Below, one piece after another: positions 40,665 through 48,545 of a stretch of 64,000 nucleotides of DNA. A program made the position numbers and the translations under genes. The stretch is from Streptomyces sp. VRA16 Mangrove soil (GTDB taxonomy: Bacteria; Actinomycetota; Actinomycetes; Streptomycetales; Streptomycetaceae): positions 35,948-99,947 of the forward strand of contig NZ_JAFVLN010000025.1 of assembly GCF_017377775.1 (NCBI RefSeq), in the 5' to 3' direction. The first letter of the stretch is position 1. Each line of letters opens with the position of its first letter. The notes below the pieces were generated by a model. The model did not search any database. It was not told where the DNA came from and saw nothing but the letters and a program-made list of their open reading frames with translations.

Positions 40665-41480
40665 ATGAGTTCTCTGCTGCTCCTGACCAATGCCCTTCAG
40701 CCGTCGACGGAGGTGCTCCCCGCCCTCGGCCTGCTCCTGCACAACGTGCGAGTGGCTCCGGCGGAGGGCCCCGCTCTCGTCGACACCCCCGGCGCCGACG
40801 TGATCCTGATCGACGGCCGCCGCGACCTCCCGCAGGTGCGCAGCCTCTGTCAGCTGCTCCGCTCCACCGGGCCCGGCTGCCCGCTGGTCCTGGTCGTGAC
40901 CGAGGGCGGCCTCGCCGCGGTCACCGCCGACTGGGGCATCGACGACGTCCTGCTCGACACGGCGGGCCCCGCCGAGGTCGAGGCCCGGCTCCGGCTCGCG
41001 ATGGGCCGGCAGCAGATCGTCGCCGACGACTCCCCCATGGAGATCCGCAACGGCGATCTGTCGGTGGACGAGGCGACGTACAGCGCCAAGCTCAAGGGGC
41101 GCGTCCTCGACCTCACCTTCAAGGAGTTCGAGCTCCTCAAGTACCTCGCGCAGCACCCGGGCCGGGTCTTCACCCGCGCCCAGCTGCTCCAGGAGGTCTG
41201 GGGCTACGACTACTTCGGCGGCACCCGGACGGTCGACGTCCACGTACGGCGGCTGCGCGCGAAGCTCGGCCCCGAGCACGAGTCGCTCATCGGCACCGTG
41301 CGCAACGTCGGCTACCGCTTCGTGACCCCGGAGAAGCCGGAGAAGAACGCCGAGAAGGCCGAGAAGAGCATGGAGAAGAGCGCCGACCAGGGCGGGCAGG
41401 ACACCGCTCCCGCCACCAACACGGACGAAGCGGACACCTCGGCGGCCCGGCGTGCCGAGACCGTCACGGCCGAGTCGTAG
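40665..41480 (+). CDS. glnR: Global nitrogen regulator GlnR
   Basis: 271 aa orphan OmpR-family regulator. The N-terminal receiver-like domain (about 1-115: MSSLLLLTNALQPSTEVLPA) lacks the usual acidic pocket, as is normal for GlnR, which works without phosphorylation. The winged HTH spans about 125-220: LTFKEFELLKYLAQHPGRVF, LLQEVWGYDYFGGTRTVDVH and VRRLRAKLG. A Glu/Lys-rich tail of about 45 residues (PEKPEKNAEKAEKSMEKSAD) extends the protein. GlnR activates ammonium assimilation and nitrate genes when nitrogen is scarce. PHO-controlled pstS lies ~22 kb away; crosstalk between the two regulons is known in Streptomyces. Confidence 0.94.
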   Translation: MSSLLLLTNALQPSTEVLPALGLLLHNVRVAPAEGPALVDTPGADVILIDGRRDLPQVRSLCQLLRSTGPGCPLVLVVTEGGLAAVTADWGIDDVLLDTAGPAEVEARLRLAMGRQQIVADDSPMEIRNGDLSVDEATYSAKLKGRVLDLTFKEFELLKYLAQHPGRVFTRAQLLQEVWGYDYFGGTRTVDVHVRRLRAKLGPEHESLIGTVRNVGYRFVTPEKPEKNAEKAEKSMEKSADQGGQDTAPATNTDEADTSAARRAETVTAES

Positions 41481-41532
41481 CGACCGGCTTACGCCCTGCC
41501 CACAGGGCGGTCCATCCGCGTAGACTCCGCGC

Positions 41533-42555
41533 GTGGCCAAGGTGACTCGGGACGACGTTGCGCGACTGGCGGGTACTTCGACCGCCGTCGTGTCCTACGT
41601 GATCAACAACGGACCCCGGCCGGTCGCCCCGGCCACGCGCGAGCGCGTACTCGCCGCGATCAAGGAGCTGGGGTACCGGCCGGACCGGGTCGCCCAGGCG
41701 ATGGCGTCGCGCCGTACCGACCTCATAGGCCTGATCATCCCGGACGCGCGGCAGCCGTTCTTCGGCGAGATGGCGCACGCCGTGGAGCAGGCGGCGGCCG
41801 AGCGCGGAAAGATGGTCCTGGTCGGCAACACCGACTACGTGGCCGACCGCGAGGTCCACTATCTGCGCGCGTTCCTCGGCATGCGGGTCTCGGGCCTGAT
41901 CCTGGTCAGCCACGCCCTCAACGATCTCGCGGCGAACGAGATCGAGGCGTGGGACGCCCGCGTGGTGCTGCTGCACGAGCGGCCCGAGGCGATCGACGAC
42001 GTCGCCGTCGTCACGGACGACCTCGGCGGCGGCCAGCTCGCCACCCGTCACCTCCTGGAGCACGGCTACGAGTACGTGGCCTGTCTGGGCGGCACCGCCG
42101 ACACCCCGGCCGTCGGCGACCCGGTCTCCGACCACGTCGAGGGCTGGAAGCGCGCCATGCACGAGGCGGGCAAGTCCGTCGAGGGGCGGCTCTTCGAGGC
42201 GCCGTACAACCGCTACGACGCGTACAAGGTGGGCCTGGAACTGCTGGCGGGCCCGGACCGGCCGCCGGCCATCTTCTGCTCCACCGACGACCAGGCCATC
42301 GGTGTGCTGCGGGCCGCCCGCGAGCTCCGCATCGACGTGCCGGGCGAGCTGGCCGTGGCCGGGTTCGACGACGTGAAGGAGGCGGGGCTCACCGATCCCC
42401 CGCTGACCACGATCGCCTCGGACCGCTCGGCGATGGCGCGGGCCGCCGTGGACCTCGTCCTGGACGACTCGCTGCGGGTCGCCGGATCGCGGCGCGAGCG
42501 TCTGAAGCTGTTCCCGTCGCGGCTCGTCGTACGTCAGTCCTGCGGCTGCAAGTAG
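41533..42555 (+). CDS. LacI-family transcriptional regulator
   Basis: 340 aa. The HTH is at residues 4-24 (VTRDDVARLAGTSTAVVSYV) with hinge NNGPRPVAPATRERVLAAIK. The periplasmic-binding-like domain follows: TDLIGLIIPDARQPFFGEMA, then FDDVKEAGLTDPPLTTI near the end. The protein finishes SCGCK. It should sense a sugar or similar ligand, but no transporter or catabolic gene adjoins it, so its regulon is distant. GTG 41533 has TAGACT 6 nt upstream and no ribosome-binding site, a clear leaderless start. It follows glnR by 52 bp but has its own promoter. Confidence 0.92.
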   Translation: MAKVTRDDVARLAGTSTAVVSYVINNGPRPVAPATRERVLAAIKELGYRPDRVAQAMASRRTDLIGLIIPDARQPFFGEMAHAVEQAAAERGKMVLVGNTDYVADREVHYLRAFLGMRVSGLILVSHALNDLAANEIEAWDARVVLLHERPEAIDDVAVVTDDLGGGQLATRHLLEHGYEYVACLGGTADTPAVGDPVSDHVEGWKRAMHEAGKSVEGRLFEAPYNRYDAYKVGLELLAGPDRPPAIFCSTDDQAIGVLRAARELRIDVPGELAVAGFDDVKEAGLTDPPLTTIASDRSAMARAAVDLVLDDSLRVAGSRRERLKLFPSRLVVRQSCGCK

Positions 42556-42689
42556 CTCCCGGCCGCAAGGAGCCCCGGAGTCCCTCGCGCCCGCTCCCGC
42601 CCGGTCTTTATTTCGGGCAAACAGGGTTCTGCCGGGACTCTCAGGGCACGCTCAGGTGGCTCTCATGTACGCGGCTCAGGCTTACTGCC

Positions 42690-43889
42690 ATGACCGAGAG
42701 CTTCCGCCGCGACGGCGAGTACCCGCAGGGCCAGCAGCAGTCCCCGTACTCCGAGAGCCCGCAGCAGAACCCCACCGAGCCCGTTCCGTCGGCCTCCCCG
42801 GTGGACAGCGCGTGGCCGCCCCCGCCTACCCACCAGCCGGCCGAGCCGGTGAGCGTCGCCCCGGGCACCACGGTGTGGCCGGGGGGCGGCGGCAACGGTG
42901 GCGGTGGCGAGCCGACCACGCAGTTCGCGGCCTTCTCGGCCGAGCCGGGCGGCTCCCTCGCGGTGGCCGACCCGCGGACCCGGGCGAAGAAGAAGCGGCT
43001 GCGCGGCCCGGTCGGGCTGCTCGCGGCCGTGGCGGTCGCGGCGGCGGCCGTCGGCGGCGGCACCGCGTACGCCTTCCAGGAGCTGACCGGTTCGAAGACA
43101 GTGGCGTCCTCGTCGACCAGCACCCATGTCGTGCCCAGCGCGAAGAAGGGCACCGTCGCCGGTGTCGCGGAGGCGGTCAGCCCGTCGATCGTCGAGGTCA
43201 ACGCGACACTCAGCTCGGGCACCTCGACCGGTTCCGGCGTCATCGTCACCAGCGACGGCGAGATCGTCACCAACAACCACGTCATCTCCGGCGCCACCTC
43301 CGTCAAGGTGCGGACGAGCGACGGCAAGTCCTACACGGCGGAGGTCGTGGGCACGGACGCCAAGAAGGACCTGGCGCTCATCAAGCTGAAGAACGCCTCG
43401 GGCCTCAAGGCCGCCACGCTCGGCGACTCCGACGGCGTCCAGGTCGGCGACGACGTCGTCGCCATCGGCTCCCCCGAGGGCCTGACCGGCACCGTCACCA
43501 GCGGCATCGTCTCGGCGCTCCATCGCGACGTCACCGTCTCCACGGACGAGGGCTCGCAGCAGGAGCAGCAACAGCAGGGCGGCAGCGGCCAGTGGCCGTT
43601 CGAGTTCGGCGGCCGGCAGTTCAACGGCGACACCGGCTCGTCCACGACGACGTACAAGGCGCTCCAGACCGACGCGTCCCTCAACCCGGGCAACTCCGGC
43701 GGCGCGCTGATCGACATGAACGGCAACATCATCGGCATCAACTCGGCGATGTACTCCGCCAGTTCGGGCTCGTCCGGTTCGTCGGGGGACTCGTCGAGCG
43801 CGGGCAGCGTCGGCCTCGGCTTCGCCATCCCGATCAACACCGTCAAGGCGGACCTCGACACGCTGCGCGCCGGAGGCGCCGACAGCTGA
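42690..43889 (+). CDS. Membrane-anchored HtrA-like trypsin-fold protease without PDZ domain
   Basis: 399 aa. A Pro/Gln/Ser-rich cytoplasmic part (about 1-105, including VWPGGGGNGGGGEPTT) is followed by one membrane helix (LLAAVAVAAAAVGGGTAYAF, about 110-130) and an outer trypsin-like domain. The catalytic triad is His in VTNNHVISGA, Asp in KKDLALIKL and Ser in NPGNSGGALID. The protein ends just after the protease domain, so the PDZ domain of DegP is absent. QQEQQQQGG and SSGSSGSSGDSSS are flexible loops. It probably removes misfolded envelope proteins. The two-component genes downstream may control it. Confidence 0.9.
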   Translation: MTESFRRDGEYPQGQQQSPYSESPQQNPTEPVPSASPVDSAWPPPPTHQPAEPVSVAPGTTVWPGGGGNGGGGEPTTQFAAFSAEPGGSLAVADPRTRAKKKRLRGPVGLLAAVAVAAAAVGGGTAYAFQELTGSKTVASSSTSTHVVPSAKKGTVAGVAEAVSPSIVEVNATLSSGTSTGSGVIVTSDGEIVTNNHVISGATSVKVRTSDGKSYTAEVVGTDAKKDLALIKLKNASGLKAATLGDSDGVQVGDDVVAIGSPEGLTGTVTSGIVSALHRDVTVSTDEGSQQEQQQQGGSGQWPFEFGGRQFNGDTGSSTTTYKALQTDASLNPGNSGGALIDMNGNIIGINSAMYSASSGSSGSSGDSSSAGSVGLGFAIPINTVKADLDTLRAGGADS

Positions 43890-43911
43890 CCCCCACCTCT
43901 GGGAGGACCTC

Positions 43912-44109
43912 ATGTTCCGTACCGTTCACCACCCCGAGGCCACGGCGGGCCCGGCCGACATCCGGCTCCCGCTCGCCGTCGCCCGCGCACTGCGCCGTCC
44001 CGTCACCCGGGCCCCCGAAGTGGCGCCCCGCGGCGCCGCGCCGCACGTCACGCGGGCGTCTCGCGGCCGTGCGAGGCTGATAGGCGTCGCACTCCCCTCC
44101 CGTACGTAA
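43912..44109 (+). CDS. 65-aa basic protein between protease and response regulator genes
   Basis: Starts MFRTVHHPEATAGPADIRLP and ends SRGRARLIGVALPSRT, Arg-rich and without membrane segments. A consensus GGGAGGA 5 nt before the ATG and a stop 14 bp before the response regulator start favour real translation. The composition (ARALRRPVTRAPEVAPRGAA) is low-complexity, so it could instead be a leader that couples transcription of the two-component genes to the protease gene. Not recognised. Confidence 0.45.
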   Translation: MFRTVHHPEATAGPADIRLPLAVARALRRPVTRAPEVAPRGAAPHVTRASRGRARLIGVALPSRT

Positions 44110-44123
44110 AGGAAGCGCAGCCC

Positions 44124-44861
44124 ATGAGCCCCGCCGAAGGCGACCGTGAAGACCGGCACCGCATCCTCATCGTGGACGACGAGCCCGCGGTCCGTGAGGC
44201 CCTGCAGCGCTCCCTCGCCTTCGAGGGCTACGACACCGAGGTCGCGGTCGACGGCGCGGACGCGCTGGAGAAGGCGGCCGAGTACCGGCCCGACCTGGTC
44301 GTCCTCGACATCCAGATGCCGCGCATGGACGGTCTGACGGCCGCCCGTCGGCTGCGCGCCACCGGGTCCACCACCCCCGTCCTCATGCTCACCGCCCGCG
44401 ACACGGTCGGCGACCGGGTCACCGGACTCGACGCGGGCGCCGACGACTACCTGGTCAAGCCGTTCGAACTGGACGAGCTGTTCGCCCGGGTGCGGGCGCT
44501 GCTGCGGCGCAGCTCGTACGCGGCCGCGCAGGGCGGCGCCGTCGACGACTCCGACGTGCTGTCCTTCGCGGATCTGCGGATGGACCTGGCGACGCGGGAG
44601 GTCACGCGCGGCGAGCGCACGGTCGAGCTGACCCGCACCGAGTTCACGCTCCTGGAGATGTTCCTGGCCCACCCGCGCCAGGTCCTGACCCGGGAGCAGA
44701 TCCTCAAGGCGGTCTGGGGCTTCGACTTCGAGCCGTCGTCCAACTCCCTGGACGTGTACGTGATGTACCTGCGGCGCAAGACCGAGGCGGGCGGCGAGCC
44801 GCGCCTCGTGCACACGGTGCGCGGCGTCGGATACGTGCTGCGATCGGGGAGCGCCGAGTGA
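44124..44861 (+). CDS. OmpR-family response regulator (MprA-like)
   Basis: 245 aa. The receiver (about 13-125) has ILIVDDEP, phosphoacceptor Asp in LVVLDIQMPRMDG, MLTARD and the conserved Lys in DDYLVKPFEL. The winged HTH (about 150-240) has TRTEFTLLEMFLAHPRQVLT and SLDVYVMYLRRKTEAGGEPR. It resembles mycobacterial MprA, which controls envelope stress and is paired with an HtrA-like protease. The same pairing occurs here, so control of the upstream protease is plausible. It overlaps the kinase gene by GTGA. Confidence 0.92.
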   Translation: MSPAEGDREDRHRILIVDDEPAVREALQRSLAFEGYDTEVAVDGADALEKAAEYRPDLVVLDIQMPRMDGLTAARRLRATGSTTPVLMLTARDTVGDRVTGLDAGADDYLVKPFELDELFARVRALLRRSSYAAAQGGAVDDSDVLSFADLRMDLATREVTRGERTVELTRTEFTLLEMFLAHPRQVLTREQILKAVWGFDFEPSSNSLDVYVMYLRRKTEAGGEPRLVHTVRGVGYVLRSGSAE

Positions 44862-46282
44862 ACAGCCTTGTGCGGCGGCTGCGCACGCTGCCGCTCAGGT
44901 CCCGGCTCGCGCTCCTGGTGGCGGTCGCGGTGGCGGCGGCGGTGGCGGCCGTGGCGGTGACGTGCTGGTTCATCACCAGGGATCAGCTGTACGCGCAGCT
45001 GGACAACAATCTGCGCACCGAGGCGACGTCCATCAAACCGTCCCAGCTGCAGTTCATCCTCGCGACGTGCAACTCCGAGGCGGCCGCGGGCAGTCAGGGC
45101 TTCCCCGGCCCGACCGTCCAGATCGTCCAGTCCGACGGCTCGGTCTGCACCTCGCCCGGCGACTCCAAGATCCCGGTCCAGAGCGCGGACGTGGCCGTCG
45201 CCGCCGGCACCAGCACCTCGGCGGAGCACACCACGGAGAACGAGGACGGCACGGCCATGCGGGTCGTGACGCTGCCGGCCGTGGACCAGGACCGCAACCG
45301 CCTGCCGCAGGCGGTCTCCATCGCCAGCCCGCTCCACGAGGTCACCAAACCCCTCACCACCCTCGCCTGGACCCTCCTCTTCGTCGGCGGCATCGGTGTC
45401 ATCGGCGCCACGGCGGCCGGCCTGTGGATCGCGCGCACCGGCCTGCGCCCCGTCGACCAGCTCACCGAGACCGTCGAACACGTGGCCCGCACCGAGGACC
45501 TGACGGTCCGTATCCCGGTGGAGGGCAACGACGAGATCGCCCGGCTCTCGGAGTCGTTCAACTCGATGACGGCGTCGCTCGCGTCATCGAGGGAGCTTCA
45601 GCAGCAGCTCATCGCGGACGCCGGCCATGAACTGCGTACGCCCCTGACCTCGATGCGCACCAACATCGAACTGCTCACCCGCAGCGAGGAGACGGGCCGC
45701 GCCATCCCGCCGGACGACCGCAGAGCGCTCATGGCCTCGCTGAAGGCGCAGATGACCGAACTGGCCGCGCTGATCGGGGACTTGCAGGAACTGTCGCGGT
45801 CGGGGCTGAGCGGTTCCGAGGGCCCCCTGAAGGTCGTCTCCTTCCACGAGACGGCCCGCGCGGCGCTCGAACGGGCCCGGCTGCGCGGCCCGGAGCTGAA
45901 GATCGTCTCCGAGCTGGCCCCCTGGTACGTCCGGGCGGAGCCGGCCGCGCTGGAGCGCGCGATCATCAACCTGCTCGACAACGCGGTGAAGTTCAGCCCG
46001 CGCGGCGCCACCGTCGAGGTGCGCCTGATGCGCGGCGTGCTGACGGTCCGCGACCACGGCCCGGGCATTCCCGCCGATGAACTCCCGCACGTCTTCGATC
46101 GGTTCTGGCGCTCGCCGACGGCCCGCGCCCTGCCCGGTTCGGGACTCGGTCTGTCGATCGTGGCCCGCACCGTGGAGAGCTACGGCGGCGAGGTCGCCCT
46201 CGCGGCGGCGGACGGCGGCGGCACCGTGGCGACGATGCGGCTGCCGGGGGCGCCGACGCCGACGCCGGACCTGGAGCCGTAG
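44858..46282 (+). CDS. Sensor histidine kinase (MprB-like)
   Basis: 474 aa. TM1 at about 20-40 (ALLVAVAVAAAVAAVAVTCW), an outer sensor region of about 120 residues and TM2 near 170 are followed by HAMP (RTGLRPVDQLTETVEHVART), DHp with phosphorylated His in DAGHELRTPLTSMRTNIELL and ATPase boxes N (IINLLDNAVKFS), G1 (VRDHGPGIPADELPHVFDRF) and G2 (GSGLGLSIVARTVE). It should phosphorylate the overlapping response regulator. The outer region contains a short Cys pair region (ATCNSEAAAGSQGFPG, VCTSPGDSK), perhaps redox-sensitive. Confidence 0.93.
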   Translation: MNSLVRRLRTLPLRSRLALLVAVAVAAAVAAVAVTCWFITRDQLYAQLDNNLRTEATSIKPSQLQFILATCNSEAAAGSQGFPGPTVQIVQSDGSVCTSPGDSKIPVQSADVAVAAGTSTSAEHTTENEDGTAMRVVTLPAVDQDRNRLPQAVSIASPLHEVTKPLTTLAWTLLFVGGIGVIGATAAGLWIARTGLRPVDQLTETVEHVARTEDLTVRIPVEGNDEIARLSESFNSMTASLASSRELQQQLIADAGHELRTPLTSMRTNIELLTRSEETGRAIPPDDRRALMASLKAQMTELAALIGDLQELSRSGLSGSEGPLKVVSFHETARAALERARLRGPELKIVSELAPWYVRAEPAALERAIINLLDNAVKFSPRGATVEVRLMRGVLTVRDHGPGIPADELPHVFDRFWRSPTARALPGSGLGLSIVARTVESYGGEVALAAADGGGTVATMRLPGAPTPTPDLEP

Positions 46283-46293
46283 GCCCGCCGGCC

Positions 46294-46482
46294 CTACGTG
46301 GCGACGGCCGCCGTCCTGGGTGCGGAGGCCAGCCGGAGGCCGACCTCGACGAGGGTCCAGCCGATCCGCGCCCGTACGTCCTTGCGGGGCCGGATTTCGG
46401 CGGCACGCCGGTCGGCGTCGGCTTCGGCGCGCAGTTCCGCGGCACGGGTGTGGTGCAGGGCGAGGTGCTGCTCGGGAAGCAT
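46294..46482 (-). CDS. 62-aa helical protein following the ArsR-like gene
   Basis: MLPEQHLALHHTRAAELRAE begins an Ala/Arg-rich helix; the end GLRLASAPRTAAVAT is hydrophobic and may associate with the membrane. Proteins of this LPEQHLALHHTRAAELRAEA type recur in Streptomyces, usually beside HTH regulators or transporters, and have no known function. It follows the ArsR-like gene by 12 bp on the same strand and is probably co-transcribed. Confidence 0.66.
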   Translation of the reverse strand: MLPEQHLALHHTRAAELRAEADADRRAAEIRPRKDVRARIGWTLVEVGLRLASAPRTAAVAT

Positions 46483-46494
46483 CTGCGATTCCTC

Positions 46495-47079
46495 TCAGTC
46501 CGTGTGGAGGGGGAAGGTGTGGGTGTGGACCCGGACCGTCTCGGCCCGCGGATCGTCCCTGACGGCGTCCAGGTCGCGGTACTCGCCGATGAGGGCCCAC
46601 ATCCGGTCGCTCAGTTCCTGGGCCAGCTCCGGCGTGAGGCGCAGCGTGTCACTGCTGAGGTCCGCGACCTGCGTCCATTCCGCGGGCCATGCACCGCGGT
46701 TGCCGAGCCAGGTCGACAGGTTGCGCATCTGCGACATCGCCACCTCGTGCAGGTAGAAGTCGGCGGCGCCGCGCACTTCGGGGTCCTCGTCCTGGAGCAG
46801 GGCGTTGTCGACGGCCAGTCCGCGATGGACCGCCTTCCACCAGCGCTCCCTGCCCTTGCCGCGCTCCGGATCGTCCTCGACGAAGCCGTGTGCGGCGAGC
46901 TGGCGCAGGTGGTAGCTGGTCGCCCCGCTGGACTCCCCGAGCTTCTCGGCCAACTGCGACGCGGTCGCGGGGCCGTTGAAGCGCAGGGAGTCCAGCAGGC
47001 GCATGCGCAAGGGATGCGCGAGACCCCGCAGCGAGCGGGCGTCGAGTTCGCGCACCGAGGGCTTGTCAGGCTTGTTCAC
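46495..47079 (-). CDS. ArsR-type winged-helix regulator
   Basis: 194 aa. LRGLAHPLRMRLLDSLRFNG, then ATASQLAEKLGESSGATSYH and LRQLAAHGFVEDDPERGKGR make up the ArsR/SmtB helix-turn-helix and wing (about 15-85). The C-terminal ~100 residues (REWWKAVHRG-like region to PLHTD) form a helical extension typical of the YdfL-like subgroup. There are no Cys metal ligands, so the ligand is not a heavy metal in the usual sense. GTG 47079 is chosen as the first start after a nested palindrome at 47097-47128, which suggests autoregulation. Confidence 0.83.
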   Translation of the reverse strand: MNKPDKPSVRELDARSLRGLAHPLRMRLLDSLRFNGPATASQLAEKLGESSGATSYHLRQLAAHGFVEDDPERGKGRERWWKAVHRGLAVDNALLQDEDPEVRGAADFYLHEVAMSQMRNLSTWLGNRGAWPAEWTQVADLSSDTLRLTPELAQELSDRMWALIGEYRDLDAVRDDPRAETVRVHTHTFPLHTD

Positions 47080-47096
47080 GCATACAAAGGTATCTA

Positions 47097-47128
47097 TGCA
47101 AAGGGATACTTGCAAGGGTTTCTTTGCA
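47097..47128. promoter_or_regulatory. Nested symmetric palindrome before the ArsR-like gene
   Basis: Outer arms TGCAAAG (47097-47103) and CTTTGCA (47122-47128) are complementary, and exactly at their centre lies a second palindrome, CTTGCAAG (47109-47116). The 32 bp are symmetric in layout (7-5-8-5-7). The site is 18 bp upstream of the GTG start, a likely operator. Confidence 0.65.
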
Positions 47129-47145
47129 ACTCTCCGCCGACCGGT

Positions 47146-48462
47146 TCAGTGGCCCACCGACAGCCCGGCCCCCGACAGCTCCACCCGGATCCCGTCCCGC
47201 TCCACGCGGACGTCGCGCAGCCGCACGTACCCGTGACCGCCCGGCAGCTGTGGCAGCCGGAACGCGAGCGAGAGACGGTCGGCGAGTTCGGGGCGGGTGA
47301 GCCGGGTCAGGCCGTCGAGGAGGGCGGGGTCCATGCCGAGCTTGCGCAGCAGCCAGGGGTGGTCGATCGCGATGTCGACGAGGTTCATCCCCATCACCTT
47401 CTTCACGAAGCGCGGGGAGCCGGTCAGTTCGCTGAGCTTCGCGTCGCTGCGCTCGGCCTCCCGCACGGCGCGGTCCGGGACGCCCGCGCGGTGCACGATC
47501 GCGGGGATGGCGAGCAGGCGGCGCGCCTTGTCCGTCTCGGCGGTGATCCGGGCGACGGACCTGCGGGTCAGGTGCAGGCCCTCGTCGGCACCGGTGCCGG
47601 GCCGGTAGGTGGCGAGGTCGCCGACGGCGAGGCTCATGTGGTCGATGTCGGTGGAGATGCCGCTCGCGCCGAGCCGCTGGATCCGGGCGTCGGCGCGCAC
47701 CTTCAGCTCGTGCCCGGCGACCGGCAGCGTGCCGCGCGCGAGGACCATGTTGCGGCCGTGGCCGGTGAAGGTGACCTGGGACGAGCCCAGTTCGCGGTTC
47801 ATGTCGGCGAAGCTGAGCAGCACCTCGCCCCGCATCCGGTCGACGGTCGCGCCGCTGATGCCGGTGAACCCGGAGCCCTGGATCCGGACGTCCTGGGCGG
47901 TCGCCTGGACCTTGGCGAGGGTGACCCGGTCGGCGGCGACGTCGGGGACGGTCACCTTCATCGCGTCGACGCGGCGGTCGGCGAGCTGGGTCAGGAACGG
48001 GAAGCCCTCGATCTCGACCTCGGGCGCGGCCGTCAGCTTCAGCTCCTTCTTGAGCTGCTGCGCCGCGCGGTGCTCGGCGTACAGGACGGCCCAGCGGTCG
48101 GCGAGAGTCAGGAACGCGGCGAGGACGACGACCGCGACGAGCGCCTTGGCGACGAGCGGGAGGCCGGCGAACCGGGTGCGGCGGCGGCTGCCGCGGCGGT
48201 GGTTGGGCGGCGCCCATTCGTCGTCGTCCAGGTCGTCCAGGTCGCCGAGGCCGCCGAGGCCGCCGAGCGGGCCCGCCGGCTCCTCGGACTCCTCGGGCTC
48301 CTCGCGGAGGAAGTCGTCGAGCGGATTGTCGCCGGTGTGGTCGTCGAGCGCCGCCAACTCGTCGTACGGGCTGGCGGCCCTTTCCGGTTCCTGCGGAACC
48401 GATTCCTCCTGCCCATCATCAAACGGAGCGCGGACGTTGGATATGCGGTGGGGGGTACGCAT
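47146..48462 (-). CDS. Large LmeA-like (DUF2993) protein
   Basis: 438 aa. An acidic cytoplasmic N-terminus of about 90 residues (DDFLREEPEESEEPAGPLGG, LGGLGDLDDLDDDEWA) precedes a basic patch (RRGSRRRTRF), one membrane helix (about 107-125: AKALVAVVVLAAFLTLADRW) and an outer beta-rich domain with EIEGFPFLTQLADRRVDAMK. GFPFLTQ is shared with the 242-aa protein at 36890. It should face outward and bind lipid or lipoglycan precursors. The extra acidic cytoplasmic part is absent from the smaller paralogue. ATG 48462 leads the frame, with GGTGAAA about 9 nt before it. Confidence 0.78.
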   Translation of the reverse strand: MRTPHRISNVRAPFDDGQEESVPQEPERAASPYDELAALDDHTGDNPLDDFLREEPEESEEPAGPLGGLGGLGDLDDLDDDEWAPPNHRRGSRRRTRFAGLPLVAKALVAVVVLAAFLTLADRWAVLYAEHRAAQQLKKELKLTAAPEVEIEGFPFLTQLADRRVDAMKVTVPDVAADRVTLAKVQATAQDVRIQGSGFTGISGATVDRMRGEVLLSFADMNRELGSSQVTFTGHGRNMVLARGTLPVAGHELKVRADARIQRLGASGISTDIDHMSLAVGDLATYRPGTGADEGLHLTRRSVARITAETDKARRLLAIPAIVHRAGVPDRAVREAERSDAKLSELTGSPRFVKKVMGMNLVDIAIDHPWLLRKLGMDPALLDGLTRLTRPELADRLSLAFRLPQLPGGHGYVRLRDVRVERDGIRVELSGAGLSVGH

Positions 48463-48522
48463 CGGCTGATTTCACCACATGTACCGACCCCACCCGCAAG
48501 CCTTACTCCCAGTAGGCACGGA

Positions 48523-48545
48523 AACGCGCCATTTCAGGGCGCGTT
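48523..48545 (-). terminator. Hairpin at the end of the surface-protein gene
   Basis: AACGCGCC (48523-48530) pairs with GGCGCGTT (48538-48545) over 8 bp with a 7-nt loop. It begins at the last base of the vWA surface-protein gene and separates it from the LmeA-like gene downstream. Confidence 0.62.
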
